Made by a program: the position numbers and the translations under genes. From Gammaproteobacteria bacterium (lineage in GTDB: Bacteria; Pseudomonadota; Gammaproteobacteria; Enterobacterales; Psychrobiaceae): DNA of 64,000 nt. The DNA lies in the NCBI GenBank assembly GCA_013214945.1, contig JABSRT010000006.1, positions 176,254-240,253 on the forward strand, given 5' to 3'. The notes beneath the pieces were generated by a model. The model did not search any database and had not been told where the DNA came from. It saw nothing but the letters and a program-made list of their open reading frames with translations. Of the stretch, positions 9,234 to 19,400 are shown one piece after another (the first letter of the stretch is position 1; the number at the start of each line of letters is the position of its first letter).

Positions 9234-9803
9234 TTATTTAGATACGCGTGATACGTATTCACCAGAGCGAGTATCTACTTTAATGATTTCGCCAATCTGA
9301 ATAAATAGTGGAACACGAACTACAGCACCAGTTTTTAAGGTTGCTGGCTTGCCACCCGTACCAGCGGTATCGCCTTTAAGGCCAGGATCGGTTTCAGTGA
9401 CTTCTAATTCAACAAAGTTTGCTGGTGTAACAATAATAGGGCTGCCATTCCATAAGGTAATAACACAGCTATCTTGTTCAACTAACCATTTTTCATTGTC
9501 GCCAATTGCTTTAGCGTCTGCGGCAATTTGCTCAAAAGTTTCAGCATTCATGAAATGCCAAAATTCACCATCGCTGTACAGATAGTCAAGATCACATTCC
9601 ATTACATCGGCTACTTCAACTGTTTCGCCTGATTTGAATGTTTTTTCAAGTACTTTACCTGAAATTAGTTTACGAACTTTAACGCGGTTAAAGGCCTGAC
9701 CTTTACCTGGCTTAACTGTCTCGTTGTCAATAATGGTAGTTGGTTCACCATCGAGCATGAATTTTAAACCGTTTTTAAATTCGTTTGTGCTAACTGTAGC
9801 CAT
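9234..9803 (-). CDS. efp: Translation elongation factor P
   Basis: EF-P (189 residues) binds the ribosome between the P and E sites and relieves stalling at polyproline. The three-domain KOW/OB/OB layout has the usual length. The loop VKPGKGQAF carries Lys34, the residue modified by EpmA/EpmB. AGGA lies just before the ATG. The two modification genes flank it here, whereas in E. coli they sit together but with other neighbours. Confidence 0.98.
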   Translation of the reverse strand: MATVSTNEFKNGLKFMLDGEPTTIIDNETVKPGKGQAFNRVKVRKLISGKVLEKTFKSGETVEVADVMECDLDYLYSDGEFWHFMNAETFEQIAADAKAIGDNEKWLVEQDSCVITLWNGSPIIVTPANFVELEVTETDPGLKGDTAGTGGKPATLKTGAVVRVPLFIQIGEIIKVDTRSGEYVSRVSK

Positions 9804-10095
9804 GATTTCCTCATTATGTTGTCAGAATCTGTGCTCTGTTACCCAAAAGATAACTCTCTTAAGTCGCAGGTCTTTATTTACTTAAAGTCAGCAGTGTTAC
9901 TGGCAGCGTTATTTCATTAAAATAAGTGGTACTGCGTGCAACCTTGAAGCTGTCTGTCAGCGCGCAATTAATTTATTTTGTTAATCTACGACTGCTAGCC
10001 TTACTGACAAAGCACATTATTGTTATAGTTTGTCAATTACTGCTAACGATATTAATTGGCAGATTCTACCTGATTAATCACCAATCTAAAAATAA

Positions 10096-11136
10096 ATGAT
10101 GAAGATAATAGCCCGAAATATGATCACCCCCCAGCTTAGCTGGCAAAAAGAGTTAAGTCAGGCATTTACTGACCCTGCTAAGCTACTGGAATATTTAGCG
10201 ATTGATCCTGAACCACTGCTCGGTTCCTTTGCTGCGCGCAAACTATTCCCGCTGCGGGTACCGGTACCTTTTGCGAACAGAATGCAACGCGGTAATGCCA
10301 AGGATCCGCTCTTGTTACAGGTTATGACCTCAGCGTTGGAATTTGAGCAACAGCCAGGCTTTGGTGCCGATCCCCTCGTTGAACAAATCGAGCAAGTGAC
10401 CCCCTTACCTGGCTTATTACATAAATATGAAAACCGGGTGTTACTCATGGTAAGAACGGGTTGTGCCGTTAATTGCCGTTATTGCTTTCGACGCCATTTT
10501 CCCTATCAAGACAACAGCCCCAATAAGCAAGGCTTTAAAGATGCCGCACTTTATATTGGTCAGCGGCCTCAGATCAATGAGGTGATCTTATCGGGCGGCG
10601 ATCCGTTAATGGCCAATGATGATCAGCTTAGTGCTTTAATGGCGCTGCTAGAGCCGATTCCCCATTTGACCCGTGTGCGGATCCACACCCGGTTGCCGGT
10701 GGTTATTCCAGCGCGGATAACCGAGCAATTTGTTGAGCTGTGCCGTAATAGCCGGCTTAAACTAATAATGGTGTTGCACATTAACCACCCCAATGAAATT
10801 GATGACACGGTCAGTGAGTTTGTACAGCGGTTGAAACAAGCAGGGGTGACGATGCTAAATCAGGCGGTGTTATTACGAGACATTAATGACAGTGCAGCGG
10901 TGCAAGCGCAGCTGAGCGAAGCATTATTTGACGCTGGAATATTACCTTATTACTTACACTTACTCGATAAGGTCGCTGGCGCGAGCCATTTTGATACTCC
11001 CGAGACTAAGGCCATCACGATGATGCGTCAGCTGCATCAGCAACTGCCGGGCTTCTTGGTTCCTAAATTAGTCAGAGAAATTGGTGGCGAGGCTCACAAA
11101 ACACCGATAGATCTTGGGTTATTTCCCAAGGTATAA
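10096..11136 (+). CDS. epmB: L-lysine 2,3-aminomutase for EF-P modification
   Basis: Radical SAM, PLP-dependent enzyme (346 residues) that converts L-lysine to (R)-beta-lysine for EpmA. The CxxxCxxC cluster motif is Cys123, Cys127 and Cys130 (CAVNCRYCFRRHFPY), followed by SGGDPLM (SAM binding) and the C-terminal VPKLVREIGGEAHK with the expected PLP lysine. It matches E. coli EpmB nearly end to end. It is divergent from efp across 292 bp that must hold both promoters. Met2 and Met9 are alternative starts. A small gene follows after 32 bp. Confidence 0.95.
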   Translation: MMKIIARNMITPQLSWQKELSQAFTDPAKLLEYLAIDPEPLLGSFAARKLFPLRVPVPFANRMQRGNAKDPLLLQVMTSALEFEQQPGFGADPLVEQIEQVTPLPGLLHKYENRVLLMVRTGCAVNCRYCFRRHFPYQDNSPNKQGFKDAALYIGQRPQINEVILSGGDPLMANDDQLSALMALLEPIPHLTRVRIHTRLPVVIPARITEQFVELCRNSRLKLIMVLHINHPNEIDDTVSEFVQRLKQAGVTMLNQAVLLRDINDSAAVQAQLSEALFDAGILPYYLHLLDKVAGASHFDTPETKAITMMRQLHQQLPGFLVPKLVREIGGEAHKTPIDLGLFPKV

Positions 11137-11168
11137 TGTCGCAAAATTTATAGGTTATAGAGAATAAG

Positions 11169-11498
11169 ATGCCACATAGTCAACTTTTTACCGCACTGCA
11201 AGAAAACATTCGCCTGATCTATCGTCAGTCGATTGACGCCGACAAGAAAATTAATGAATTGCGCCAGCAAGATATGGCAAAATTTAGTTCGATCTTTGAT
11301 CAAAGCCTAGGATTTAGCACGAAAGCAAACCGCTTTACTCCGTATGCTGAAGAGCTAGCGAAAGACTTAATAGAATTGCAACAGCTCTCACCGGAAGAGA
11401 TAACTAAGCAAGTTCAGCCGCTGGTCGTGAAAATTGAAGTGTCGCTGCAAATATTACAGGTATTTAAAGCCAACCTAAAAGGTAAGCCACAGAGCTAA
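11169..11498 (+). CDS. Small uncharacterised helical protein
   Basis: 109 residues, rich in Lys, Glu, Gln and Leu, predicted almost all helical, without signal peptide or membrane segment. It follows epmB by 32 bp and is probably co-transcribed. The pattern FSSIFDQSLGFS...Y.EEL vaguely recalls the primosome protein PriC, but I cannot support that assignment. A hairpin (CTAGCG/CGCTAG, about 11531-11554) lies between it and the convergent next gene. Confidence 0.6.
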   Translation: MPHSQLFTALQENIRLIYRQSIDADKKINELRQQDMAKFSSIFDQSLGFSTKANRFTPYAEELAKDLIELQQLSPEEITKQVQPLVVKIEVSLQILQVFKANLKGKPQS

Positions 11499-11551
11499 CC
11501 TAGTACACCAGTTAGATCGTGGCTTATAACCCTAGCGTGTCACACCGAGCG

Positions 11552-11968
11552 CTAGGCAGCTAAGTTTTTAGCCTTAACTAATGAAAATGCATCCATTATT
11601 TGTTGCTGGCGTTCAACAAGGTTTGAACTGATAAAGCAAAGACGGCTGCCATTGCGTTGCTGCTCAATAATACCAGGCACTTGCTGCGCCATAATTTCGT
11701 CGTCGTCACTTAGGGCGTACATTTGAATTTCTTGACCAGGCAATGAACATAACGCTTCATAAGCGCCAGTGCCAACAGGCGTTAAGTTGATATCGTCACC
11801 AACAATTTCACCACCAACTAACGCACTGAAAATTTCTTCACCCGCCACGTCACTTTTTAATACCATGTATTGAATAGGTCCTTCATGTTCAAGACCTAAG
11901 CTGTTTAGTACCAAACGGTTCGTTTCGGCAGAAGCAGCGGCATGTGTCACAATTTCACTTTTAAACAT
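11552..11968 (-). CDS. Uncharacterised cytoplasmic protein
   Basis: 138 residues, acidic, no signal peptide or membrane helices. No family recognised. A well-placed AAGGACAA precedes the ATG, and composition and codon use look like those of its chromosomal neighbours. It is the last intact gene before the remnants at the left edge of the groEL-associated element. Confidence 0.65.
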   Translation of the reverse strand: MFKSEIVTHAAASAETNRLVLNSLGLEHEGPIQYMVLKSDVAGEEIFSALVGGEIVGDDINLTPVGTGAYEALCSLPGQEIQMYALSDDDEIMAQQVPGIIEQQRNGSRLCFISSNLVERQQQIMDAFSLVKAKNLAA

Positions 11969-12347
11969 AAGGTTGTCCTTTTCTTGAGTGTCAGAAACCC
12001 GATAAAGTCAGGTTCTTTTCAATGTTATGTAATTAAAAGCAACTTTAGTGCCAACATTATTGATTTTGTAGTTTAAATAGACTTTGTTAGCCCTAATAGC
12101 CGTTGACGATTATGTTAGCGCTTAATTTTTGTTTTGATTCAAATAATTATTAACCGCTGTTAATAACGGCGTTTGACAAAAAAATGACTCACTTTTGACT
12201 GGTGCATGCTCAAAAATCTGATTGAGACTGAGCCGGTTAACTTTATGCCATGTAAAAGCGATCTTAGGTGAAAAGGTGGCTATATCATGCCGCACAAGAG
12301 TTATGCACGAAACAACAGCAACAAAAAAGCCCGCAAGGTAAAACCTT

Positions 12348-12533
12348 ACGAGCCATTCGGCTGATGTCATGCACATGTACAGTGTCATCCTTTCTAACAA
12401 ATTTTATAAGCTCCTTCAGAGCAGGTCGGTTTGTATCTTTACCGCTACATTTATCAGTGAAGGTTTCATCTAGTGGGATTATATTTAATTGGCGTTCCGT
12501 GTTTTGTTCAATTGTCGAAACACGAATATACCT
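12348..12533 (-). pseudogene. Truncated serine recombinase (N-terminal fragment)
   Basis: The translation reads RYIRVSTIEQNTERQL...DETFTDKCSGKDTNRPALKELIKFVRKDDTVHVHDISRMAR, the start of a Pin/Tn3-type resolvase catalytic domain with the nucleophile Ser in YIRVS. Homology stops after MAR, where full proteins continue for about 110-120 residues. The break falls on a hairpin (12322-12353) that reads as a minus-strand terminator. It is a different lineage from the intact recombinase at 22741-23322. Confidence 0.7.
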
Positions 12534-12596
12534 AGAATTCGGGGCCTGTACTTTTATATCAGTGATTTTTAAAAATATTCTGTATCGTTCGCTCAC

Positions 12597-12630
12597 AAAA
12601 AAAGCCTGAATATTACTATTCAGGCTTTTT
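12597..12630 (-). terminator. Probable original groEL terminator
   Basis: A perfect 14-bp stem AAAAAGCCTGAATA / TATTCAGGCTTTTT with a TTAC loop; on the minus strand it ends in seven T's. It lies 126 bp beyond the copy of the groEL stop codon at 12757, the normal place for a groEL terminator before the element was inserted. Confidence 0.7.
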
Positions 12631-12756
12631 CATCTTCAGCACATAACACTTCATGCGCAGGGTAAATACATTAGAACAAGGCATGATAAGCGCTGCATAG
12701 TGTTTCTTATGCGAGCGCAGTCATAACGCCGTTATTATGTATTTAGGCCAGTATGA

Positions 12757-12773
12757 TTACATCATGCCGCCCA
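12757..12773. repeat. attL: direct repeat of groEL 3' end
   Basis: Seventeen bases identical to 27664-27680; the flanking bases (CAGTATGA here, CAATACGT there) are also similar. In the groEL frame it encodes the end GGMM-stop, as expected of a target-gene fragment left behind by integration. Confidence 0.75.
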
Positions 12774-12954
12774 CACATAACCAAAGCATTGATTTAATTA
12801 AGTTAAAAGTAAAGCTGACGCCTGTATACCCCTGATTGTACCCACTACATATTGGGCTGAGTGATTAACCTGAATTCCTCACCATGTGCCGTGCGTTTAT
12901 GCTACCAAAATATTTCTAAACTGCTGGCACGGCAATGAACATAGGCTCATGTCG

Positions 12955-13923
12955 TTATTTTTTAGTAATCTTGGGGCCAAAGTAAACGATTTGAATATCT
13001 CTCTGGCCTGACGGTATCGGCCACTCAAAGTAAACTCGCACTTGTGGGGTCTTAATTTTCCCATGAAAGCTATATTTCTTCTTAGTATCATCTCTAGTAT
13101 CAATGAACTTCAATTGATGCTCAAAATCTCTGATGTCATCATCTGTTTCATCAGAAAACCATGCTTTCCTACCACGAAAATGTTCATTTAATATTTCTAC
13201 AGTCTTACCGGTAGATTCACCTCTTTCATTTCTACTATCCAAGTAATCTTCCAATACTCGACAAAGCGCTTTCATTCGTTGGTATACAGTCAGGTTGAAT
13301 GGCAGTGTCGCAACTTGCTCTATAAGATGAATTGAGAATATTAATTTTGGAAATGTCTGTTCTAGCTGCTCTAAAGCTTCAACCCAAGTAGTTGGTTCAG
13401 GTATCGATTCACGGCACGACTCAAGTAGTTGCTCTGTAGTCCAAAGGTTCTCTATATCATATGTACCGAGGTTATCTTCAGGAATACCATGTTGAATAGG
13501 TAAAGGTGATAGGTCGTAAAGCCCTGAAAAACTGTAAGAGGCAACTCTTTGTTTAATAATCGATTTCCTTGCACATTCTCCCAAGCCTAAATCAGTAACA
13601 TCGATGTCATTATATTCAAAATAATCATCATCATTCTCTATTCTATTATCACACCAGAAAGGGCCTTTTCTATTTACCCAAATCATTATTTGCTGCTTTA
13701 AGTCCCTTGGTGCGTCCGTTAATACAACTTGAGAAAATAGCTTATCGTTAATAACTTCAATATTCCCAATACTTCTTGGACACAATAATTTTTCATTAAT
13801 TAATTTATTCGTAAACCTTAACTTAACAATTCCTTCAATATCGGTAAGAAAGTCTGCTGCTGTGGCATATTTATTTTTTAAAGATAAGTCATTTAGAATC
13901 CATTCCATATTAATTAAGTCCAC
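12955..13923 (-). CDS. Uncharacterised third protein of the DUF262/DUF3696 set
   Basis: 322 residues, no signal peptide or membrane helix. I do not recognise a domain. The N-terminal half is mixed alpha/beta. A helical middle (about 170-240) precedes a charged C-terminal region with YSFHGKIK...RVYFEWPIPSGQRDIQIVYFGPKI, a strand-rich segment resembling C-termini of hypothetical proteins next to DUF3696 ATPases. It is the last gene of the six-gene defence operon and overlaps the ATPase gene by 10 bp, which implies translational coupling and joint function. It may be the effector or a partner subunit of the ATPase. In the Menshen system, as I recall it, the third component is likewise of unknown fold. 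Confidence 0.7.
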   Translation of the reverse strand: MDLINMEWILNDLSLKNKYATAADFLTDIEGIVKLRFTNKLINEKLLCPRSIGNIEVINDKLFSQVVLTDAPRDLKQQIMIWVNRKGPFWCDNRIENDDDYFEYNDIDVTDLGLGECARKSIIKQRVASYSFSGLYDLSPLPIQHGIPEDNLGTYDIENLWTTEQLLESCRESIPEPTTWVEALEQLEQTFPKLIFSIHLIEQVATLPFNLTVYQRMKALCRVLEDYLDSRNERGESTGKTVEILNEHFRGRKAWFSDETDDDIRDFEHQLKFIDTRDDTKKKYSFHGKIKTPQVRVYFEWPIPSGQRDIQIVYFGPKITKK

Positions 13924-15011
13924 CCATTTAGTTTAGCTAAATCTTTATCCGTTTGATCGAAAAAGCCGTCAGGCCAGATATCAAGGCTACCATTAGGATC
14001 TATTTGTGGGGATGTTATTAAAGGTGTCTCTTCAGTGGCACCAATTTGAGGCTGGAAAAAATGTATAGCCACATCCGTATTCGTAATAGTGTTATCAGCT
14101 ACCGCAAGTCTTATACCATTTAAGACATGATCACTGTGAGTTTCACAAATGACTTGAACACCAGCAGCAGACATTGCTCCTAAGAAGTAACCAATTCTCG
14201 ATTGCCCAAGGGGATGCAGGTGAGCTTCAGGACTATCTACAATCAATATTTGTCCTTTTTTAGCCAATAACCCTGCTACTAAAATAGGGAAAGCATAAGT
14301 TAATCCATAACCAATATTTGCAGGGCGCTTGAACTGTTGTCTTGTACTCGTTCTTAGTTCAAGCTTAACAAGGGGTACTCTTTCAAGTTCTTCTACTGAA
14401 GCTTCTGCACCTGGGAACAATTCGTTAGCCCAAGCATTGAACTGCCGCCTCAAGGTCATTGCCGATTCCTTTCCATTTTGCTTCTTTATCGATATATCTT
14501 CATCGATATATTGACTAAACCACCAAGGAGCAAATTGACCACAGTCACCAACATCAGCATGAATAGGAAAGGGACTGTGCGGTACAGGGTATACATCCAA
14601 TGTCCCATTTCGAGTGGCACTTATGAATATGATTTCATTTAACTTACTGTATATTTCTGAAGAATTACTATCGTCTTCTACTTTGAATGGTAATGAATTC
14701 TGATTTCGTAAGCTAGCATCTAAGGATAAAGACAATGTACTTTCCTTAGTGGTATATTTAATTACGATTTCTTTATCAGAGCCAAAATGACACCTTACGT
14801 CACCTACTGTACCTAGCTTGACACAATCTCCATTAAGAGGGGCTGCTAAGTCCCCATTTGAATTTTTTTGAAGTTGACGACCTAGGAGCAATGTTTGTAT
14901 AGCACTGGACTTTCCAGCAGCATTAAAGCCTGTAAAAAGAGTCAACTGAGCCATTGGAATATTCTGTTTTTTAAAGCATTTAAAGTTTTCTATATATATA
15001 TTATCAAGCAT
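13914..15011 (-). CDS. DUF3696-type AAA ATPase (OLD/SMC-like head)
   Basis: 365-residue ABC/SMC-like ATPase: N-terminal strand ENFKCFKKQNI, Walker A GFNAAGKSS (29-37), signature-like region in the middle, Walker B ILIVDSPEAHLHP, and a switch His in ETHSDHVLNGIR. The C-terminal SLDIWPDGFFDQTDKDLAKL is typical of DUF3696. No Toprim nuclease domain is visible, so unlike OLD proteins it needs a partner as effector. The start is 8 bp after the DUF262 gene, and the end overlaps the next gene by 10 bp. It probably senses or gates the activity of the flanking proteins in phage defence. Confidence 0.85.
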   Translation of the reverse strand: MLDNIYIENFKCFKKQNIPMAQLTLFTGFNAAGKSSAIQTLLLGRQLQKNSNGDLAAPLNGDCVKLGTVGDVRCHFGSDKEIVIKYTTKESTLSLSLDASLRNQNSLPFKVEDDSNSSEIYSKLNEIIFISATRNGTLDVYPVPHSPFPIHADVGDCGQFAPWWFSQYIDEDISIKKQNGKESAMTLRRQFNAWANELFPGAEASVEELERVPLVKLELRTSTRQQFKRPANIGYGLTYAFPILVAGLLAKKGQILIVDSPEAHLHPLGQSRIGYFLGAMSAAGVQVICETHSDHVLNGIRLAVADNTITNTDVAIHFFQPQIGATEETPLITSPQIDPNGSLDIWPDGFFDQTDKDLAKLNGWT

Positions 15012-15019
15012 TTTATTCC

Positions 15020-16414
15020 CTACCCTTTGCTTACATTGTACTCTTTCGCTTGTTCCATCAATTTTGAGATTAATAATGTAGTTTGTACTTCATTTAACTC
15101 ATATGGCTCCAAAACAAGCACTACTTTGAAATAAATTTCACTTAGAAGATTTTCTTTTACAGACCAATCTGTAAATTGTTTTACTTCCTCTATTTCAGAA
15201 TAGAAGTGACGTGCTATTTGACACGCCTTTTCGCTATAAATACTCTTCTTTATGTATTTAAAATGCTCCTCGATGATATCTAGATAAATGATTTCATCGA
15301 TGCTCACCTTTTCAGCGGTACTTAACATTTTGTTCGCCAATCGGTGGCGGGCTTTGGCTTCAATTGTGTTGTTAGTTGAGTAGGATATAGCTGAAGTAAA
15401 TTTACTATATTCCATTAATTTACATATTCTTTCTTTTACTAAGTTAGGGTGTATATCTTTCAAAAATCTTTGATTTAAAGCTAACTGAGAAGCTAATGCA
15501 TCAAATAATGAAATATTAAGCACAGAACGTGAATCGTCGCCATTATTTTTTGCTAGAGACTTTCTGAATGAGTGTTTTCCAAAAAGTTTATAACTTAGTT
15601 CCATAGCACTAGAAAATGCTTCTTTCATCTCAGCTAAAGAATCCTCATCCATTTCATTCATAGAAGTTAATGCTTCTGCAAGAAACTCTTCCATATCTCC
15701 TTTATATGAATCAAACCCCAAAATATAAAATGCACAAAACCGATTAATAACTTCCCTATCTCTCATGGACTTTATTTTAAGGGAGCGACCAGTGGCTTTT
15801 AAGAAACAGTCCATGTGAGAAGCCTTTTTTAACCACCTAGTAGACTCCCCAGAATAAAGACAGTTTCGCATCTGTTGTCGAGTTAATGGTTCTCCACTAT
15901 TAACCCTTTCAAATATATCCAATCTAGCTCTTTCGGGGGCTTTAGGATCTAGAATATAAAGCGTAAGTTGGGTATCTTCTATTCTTTCTTGTAAGTGGAT
16001 AGGCAATGCATCGAATTTTTTCCCCGATATCACAGATTCAGGATCTGAGCTGCCAACATCTTTTAAGGCAAATTTGTTATTTAAGTATCGATGAAAAGTA
16101 GTAAGTCGTTGAAGCCCATCAACAACAATAATTTTTCCATCAGTGTCTTCTGCTACATATAAAACAGGAAGAGGTATTCGCATAAGACTTGATTCAATCA
16201 GCCGAGACTGCTTTGTTAGGTTCCAAACAAAGTCTCTTTGAAAGTCTGGGTCTAGTTTATATCTTCCCTTATCTATCCGACTTACAATATCTCCAACAGT
16301 TCTAGGTTCTTTTCTAACAAAAACAGTATCTAGCGGATAGTCGCCCCAAGACTCAGAAGGTGCATTATCTAACCCTTCAATTTTTTCATCTTCGTTCTTA
16401 TTTTGAGTTTCCAT
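15020..16414 (-). CDS. DUF262 domain protein (GmrSD-like N-domain)
   Basis: 464 residues. The N-terminal DUF262 fold (ParB/Srx-like) is clear: RIDKGRYKLDPDFQRDFVW, IPLPVLYV and the signature DGLQRLTTFHRYL (DGQQR-type motif). The long helical C-terminal half (about 230-464) shows no HNH or DUF1524 motif, so this is not a full GmrSD type IV enzyme. DUF262 proteins use nucleotide-dependent activity in anti-phage systems. It begins 17 bp after hsdR and ends 8 bp before the DUF3696 ATPase, so it belongs to the same transcript as the type I restriction genes. Confidence 0.8.
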   Translation of the reverse strand: METQNKNEDEKIEGLDNAPSESWGDYPLDTVFVRKEPRTVGDIVSRIDKGRYKLDPDFQRDFVWNLTKQSRLIESSLMRIPLPVLYVAEDTDGKIIVVDGLQRLTTFHRYLNNKFALKDVGSSDPESVISGKKFDALPIHLQERIEDTQLTLYILDPKAPERARLDIFERVNSGEPLTRQQMRNCLYSGESTRWLKKASHMDCFLKATGRSLKIKSMRDREVINRFCAFYILGFDSYKGDMEEFLAEALTSMNEMDEDSLAEMKEAFSSAMELSYKLFGKHSFRKSLAKNNGDDSRSVLNISLFDALASQLALNQRFLKDIHPNLVKERICKLMEYSKFTSAISYSTNNTIEAKARHRLANKMLSTAEKVSIDEIIYLDIIEEHFKYIKKSIYSEKACQIARHFYSEIEEVKQFTDWSVKENLLSEIYFKVVLVLEPYELNEVQTTLLISKLMEQAKEYNVSKG

Positions 16415-16431
16415 TTTACACCCGTAATTTC

Positions 16432-19400
16432 TTATGCTGCTCTATGACTTTTAAAATTCTCAGCCTGTTCAAATATCTCTTTATACACTTCATCACGATC
16501 AATCGGTGGATAACCCCACTCATCTAGCAAAATGATTAAACTAAATTGCAAATCAGCCTTAATATCTTCACGTTTATTCCAATCTGGATATTGGGCTTTA
16601 TCGTCAATCACCGCTTTTACTTCTTTCGCTAGATCCAGCAATTTATCTTCTGGGTAAGTAAAATCATACTTATGAGCTAATGATATTAAAATGTCGTAAA
16701 ATGCTTTTTCTTCGAAATCTATGCCCATCTCACTAAACGAAGACATTTCTTCTCGCAGATCGTTATATAGGTTGATAATCTCATCTGAAAAATCGGTAAT
16801 CACTTCAGATCTAAGTACGTCTTTTTCTTCACGCTCATTATATTTTTCAACCAGCATATTCATCTTTTTAGAGAAATCTACGCCCTTAACTTTATTGGTC
16901 TTTTTAAACTCTCCAATGGCTTTGGCAAGCATCTGCTGAAGTAACTGAAGCTTAGTATTAGGCTGTTTAATCACTTCTAATTTAGCGAGATAATCAGCAT
17001 CGAAAATATTAATTTCGCCGCCACTATCTTCACCAAGTTTAAATATTTCCTCAACACCATCACTCAATAATGCATTTTTAACTAAATCACGTACTTTACG
17101 GTTCATTTGATCAACATCAGGCGCACCACCCGTTGTAATTTTAAAAACAATGGTACGAACCGCTAAATAATAATGAATTTTATCTTTATGATCTTGAGTT
17201 AACTCGTTGCTACCCACACAAATATCATAAGCAGATTTAAGCCGCTTAGTTAAGTCCATAAAGGTTTTTTCAAACTTCTTGGTTCTTAGCGTAAAATCCG
17301 CAGAAGCGTTTAAGCATTGTAGTTGCTCTAATGGGGAGCCGTTATAATAGGGTTTTGAATCAAATTGATGAAATAAACCATCGAGTAAACTAAGGTGATC
17401 TTTCACCACAATCACTGATTGTTTAATATCTTCAATATCTTGCTTTTGGCCGCCCGTATATTGAGAAAGGGCTAAGTTCATCTGTTTCTTAATGCCGATA
17501 TAATCGACCACTAAACCATTTTCTTTTCCTTCAAACTTACGGTTTACCCTAGAGATAGTTTGAATCAAATTATGTTTTTGCAATGGTTTATCAATATAAA
17601 TAGTATCTAGAAACGGCACATCAAAACCTGTTAACCACATATCTACTACAATGGCTATTTTAAAGTTAGATTTACCATTTTTAAACTGACGATCTAACTC
17701 TTTACGGTACTCTTTATTACCAAGTTTATCCCACATCGCTTTATCATCGTCTTTGTTACGAGTCATAATCATTTTAACTCGCTCCATCGGCTTAACTTTT
17801 TTCTTATCACTTTCTGATAAAGTTGAACCTTCTTCACATATTTTCACCTCATCCCATTGAGGACGAAGCACAATAATATCTTGGTAGAATTGATAAGCAA
17901 TTTCACGGCTGCTACAAACAAACATAGCTTTACCCTTTTGAGTAGAGCCTTCTTCTACACGATTATCATAATGTTCAACAAAGTCTCTAGCTATAGCGTT
18001 TATACGGTCAGGATCGCCTAGTATGGTAGACATACTCGCCATCGTTTTTTTACTTTTATCTATTTGATATTCATTAGTGCCTGCGTCTTCACACTCTTTA
18101 TAATATTTTTCAACGAGATCAAGTTGCTTACCATCAAGTAAGACTTTTGCAGCTCGACCTTCATAAATAATAGGAACGGTAATTTCATCATAAACAGATT
18201 CAGTCATTGTGTAGCTGTCTACCACTGCACCAAATACATCCAGCGTTGCGTCAATCGGTGTCCCCGTAAAACCAACATAAGTCGCATTAGGTAAAGAGTC
18301 GTGCAGATATTTAGCAAAACCATAAGTCTTTTTCACACCATCTTCAGTGACGGTAATCTTTTGCTCTAAATTAATTTGGCTACGATGCGCTTCATCAGAG
18401 ATACAAATAACATTGGTACGTTCAGTCAGTAGTGCTAATTCTTCGGTAAACTTATGAATAGTAGTAAGGAATACACCGCCACTTTTACGGCCTTTTAGGT
18501 GTTCACGCAGCTCACTTCGACTCTCAACACTAATAATATTTTGGTCGCCTACATAAGCTTTGGCGTTAGTAAATGTGCCAGCGAGTTGGTCATCTAAATC
18601 GGTACGGTCAGTGATTAAAATGATGGTAGGGCTACCCAACTCAATATCTTTCATTAACAAACGAGATAAAAACAACATTGTGTAGCTCTTACCACAGCCT
18701 GTTGCACCAAAATAAGTACCGCCTTTACCGTCACGTAAGCCATTCTCGTTAATCAAGTTGCCTTGCTTATCAATAAGCTTCATATGCTGTTTTATATTAG
18801 TAAAGAGCTTAGTTGCAGCGTAATACTGCGGATAACGACAAACAATTTTCTCCTGTTTGCTGGAGGTGTCAGGTACATAAATAAAATGGCGAATTACATC
18901 GACCAAACGCTGCTTATTAAATAAACCGCTGATCATAGTAAACAGAGAATCAATACCGTCTTTGTCTAACTTCTCTTCACCCGTGATTTTTCGCCAAGAA
19001 TAATAAAATTCATACGGGGCAAAGTAAGATCCCATCTTGTTATTAATACCATCACTGATCACACATAGAGCGTTATATTTGAATAGTTCTGGAATATCAC
19101 GGTCATAACGGGTGGTTAGTTGCTTATAGGCATCATAAATAGTTGCTTCTTCACGAATGGCACTTTTAAACTCAAACACCACTAACGGCAAGCCATTAAT
19201 ATAAAGGATCCCATCAGGAATACGCAGCTCATAGCCCTGTATTTCCATCTGATTAACGATACGGTAGATATTATTATCACTACTAGGTAGGTCTTTTGGA
19301 CTAGCCTCAGCAACACCTTGCAATTCTTTCAATACTATCGGTAATGACTGTTTAACATTGTCGTAGTCGATTAGCTGAATATATAAATCTTTCTGATTGG

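Larger units (their letters stand above)
11969..12756. other. Gene-poor stretch: resolvase remnant and old groEL 3' flank
   Basis: No intact gene. From left to right it holds about 350 bp without recognisable coding content, a terminator-like hairpin (12322-12353), a truncated resolvase, a strong minus-strand terminator (12597-12630) and about 125 bp of what I interpret as the original groEL 3' UTR leading up to the groEL stop-codon copy at 12757. Confidence 0.6.

Noticed and set aside
12319..12333. CAACAAAAAAGCCCG, repeated at 27595-27609, as a possible att core
   Set aside because: Both copies are the T-run and first stem bases of terminator hairpins, a common sequence type. The 17-bp groEL-end repeat explains the junctions better and encodes the restored groEL end.
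12122..12400. A 92-codon open frame on the minus strand
   Set aside because: No ribosome binding site, it crosses the resolvase break and hairpin, and has no recognisable homology; probably chance or an unidentifiable remnant.
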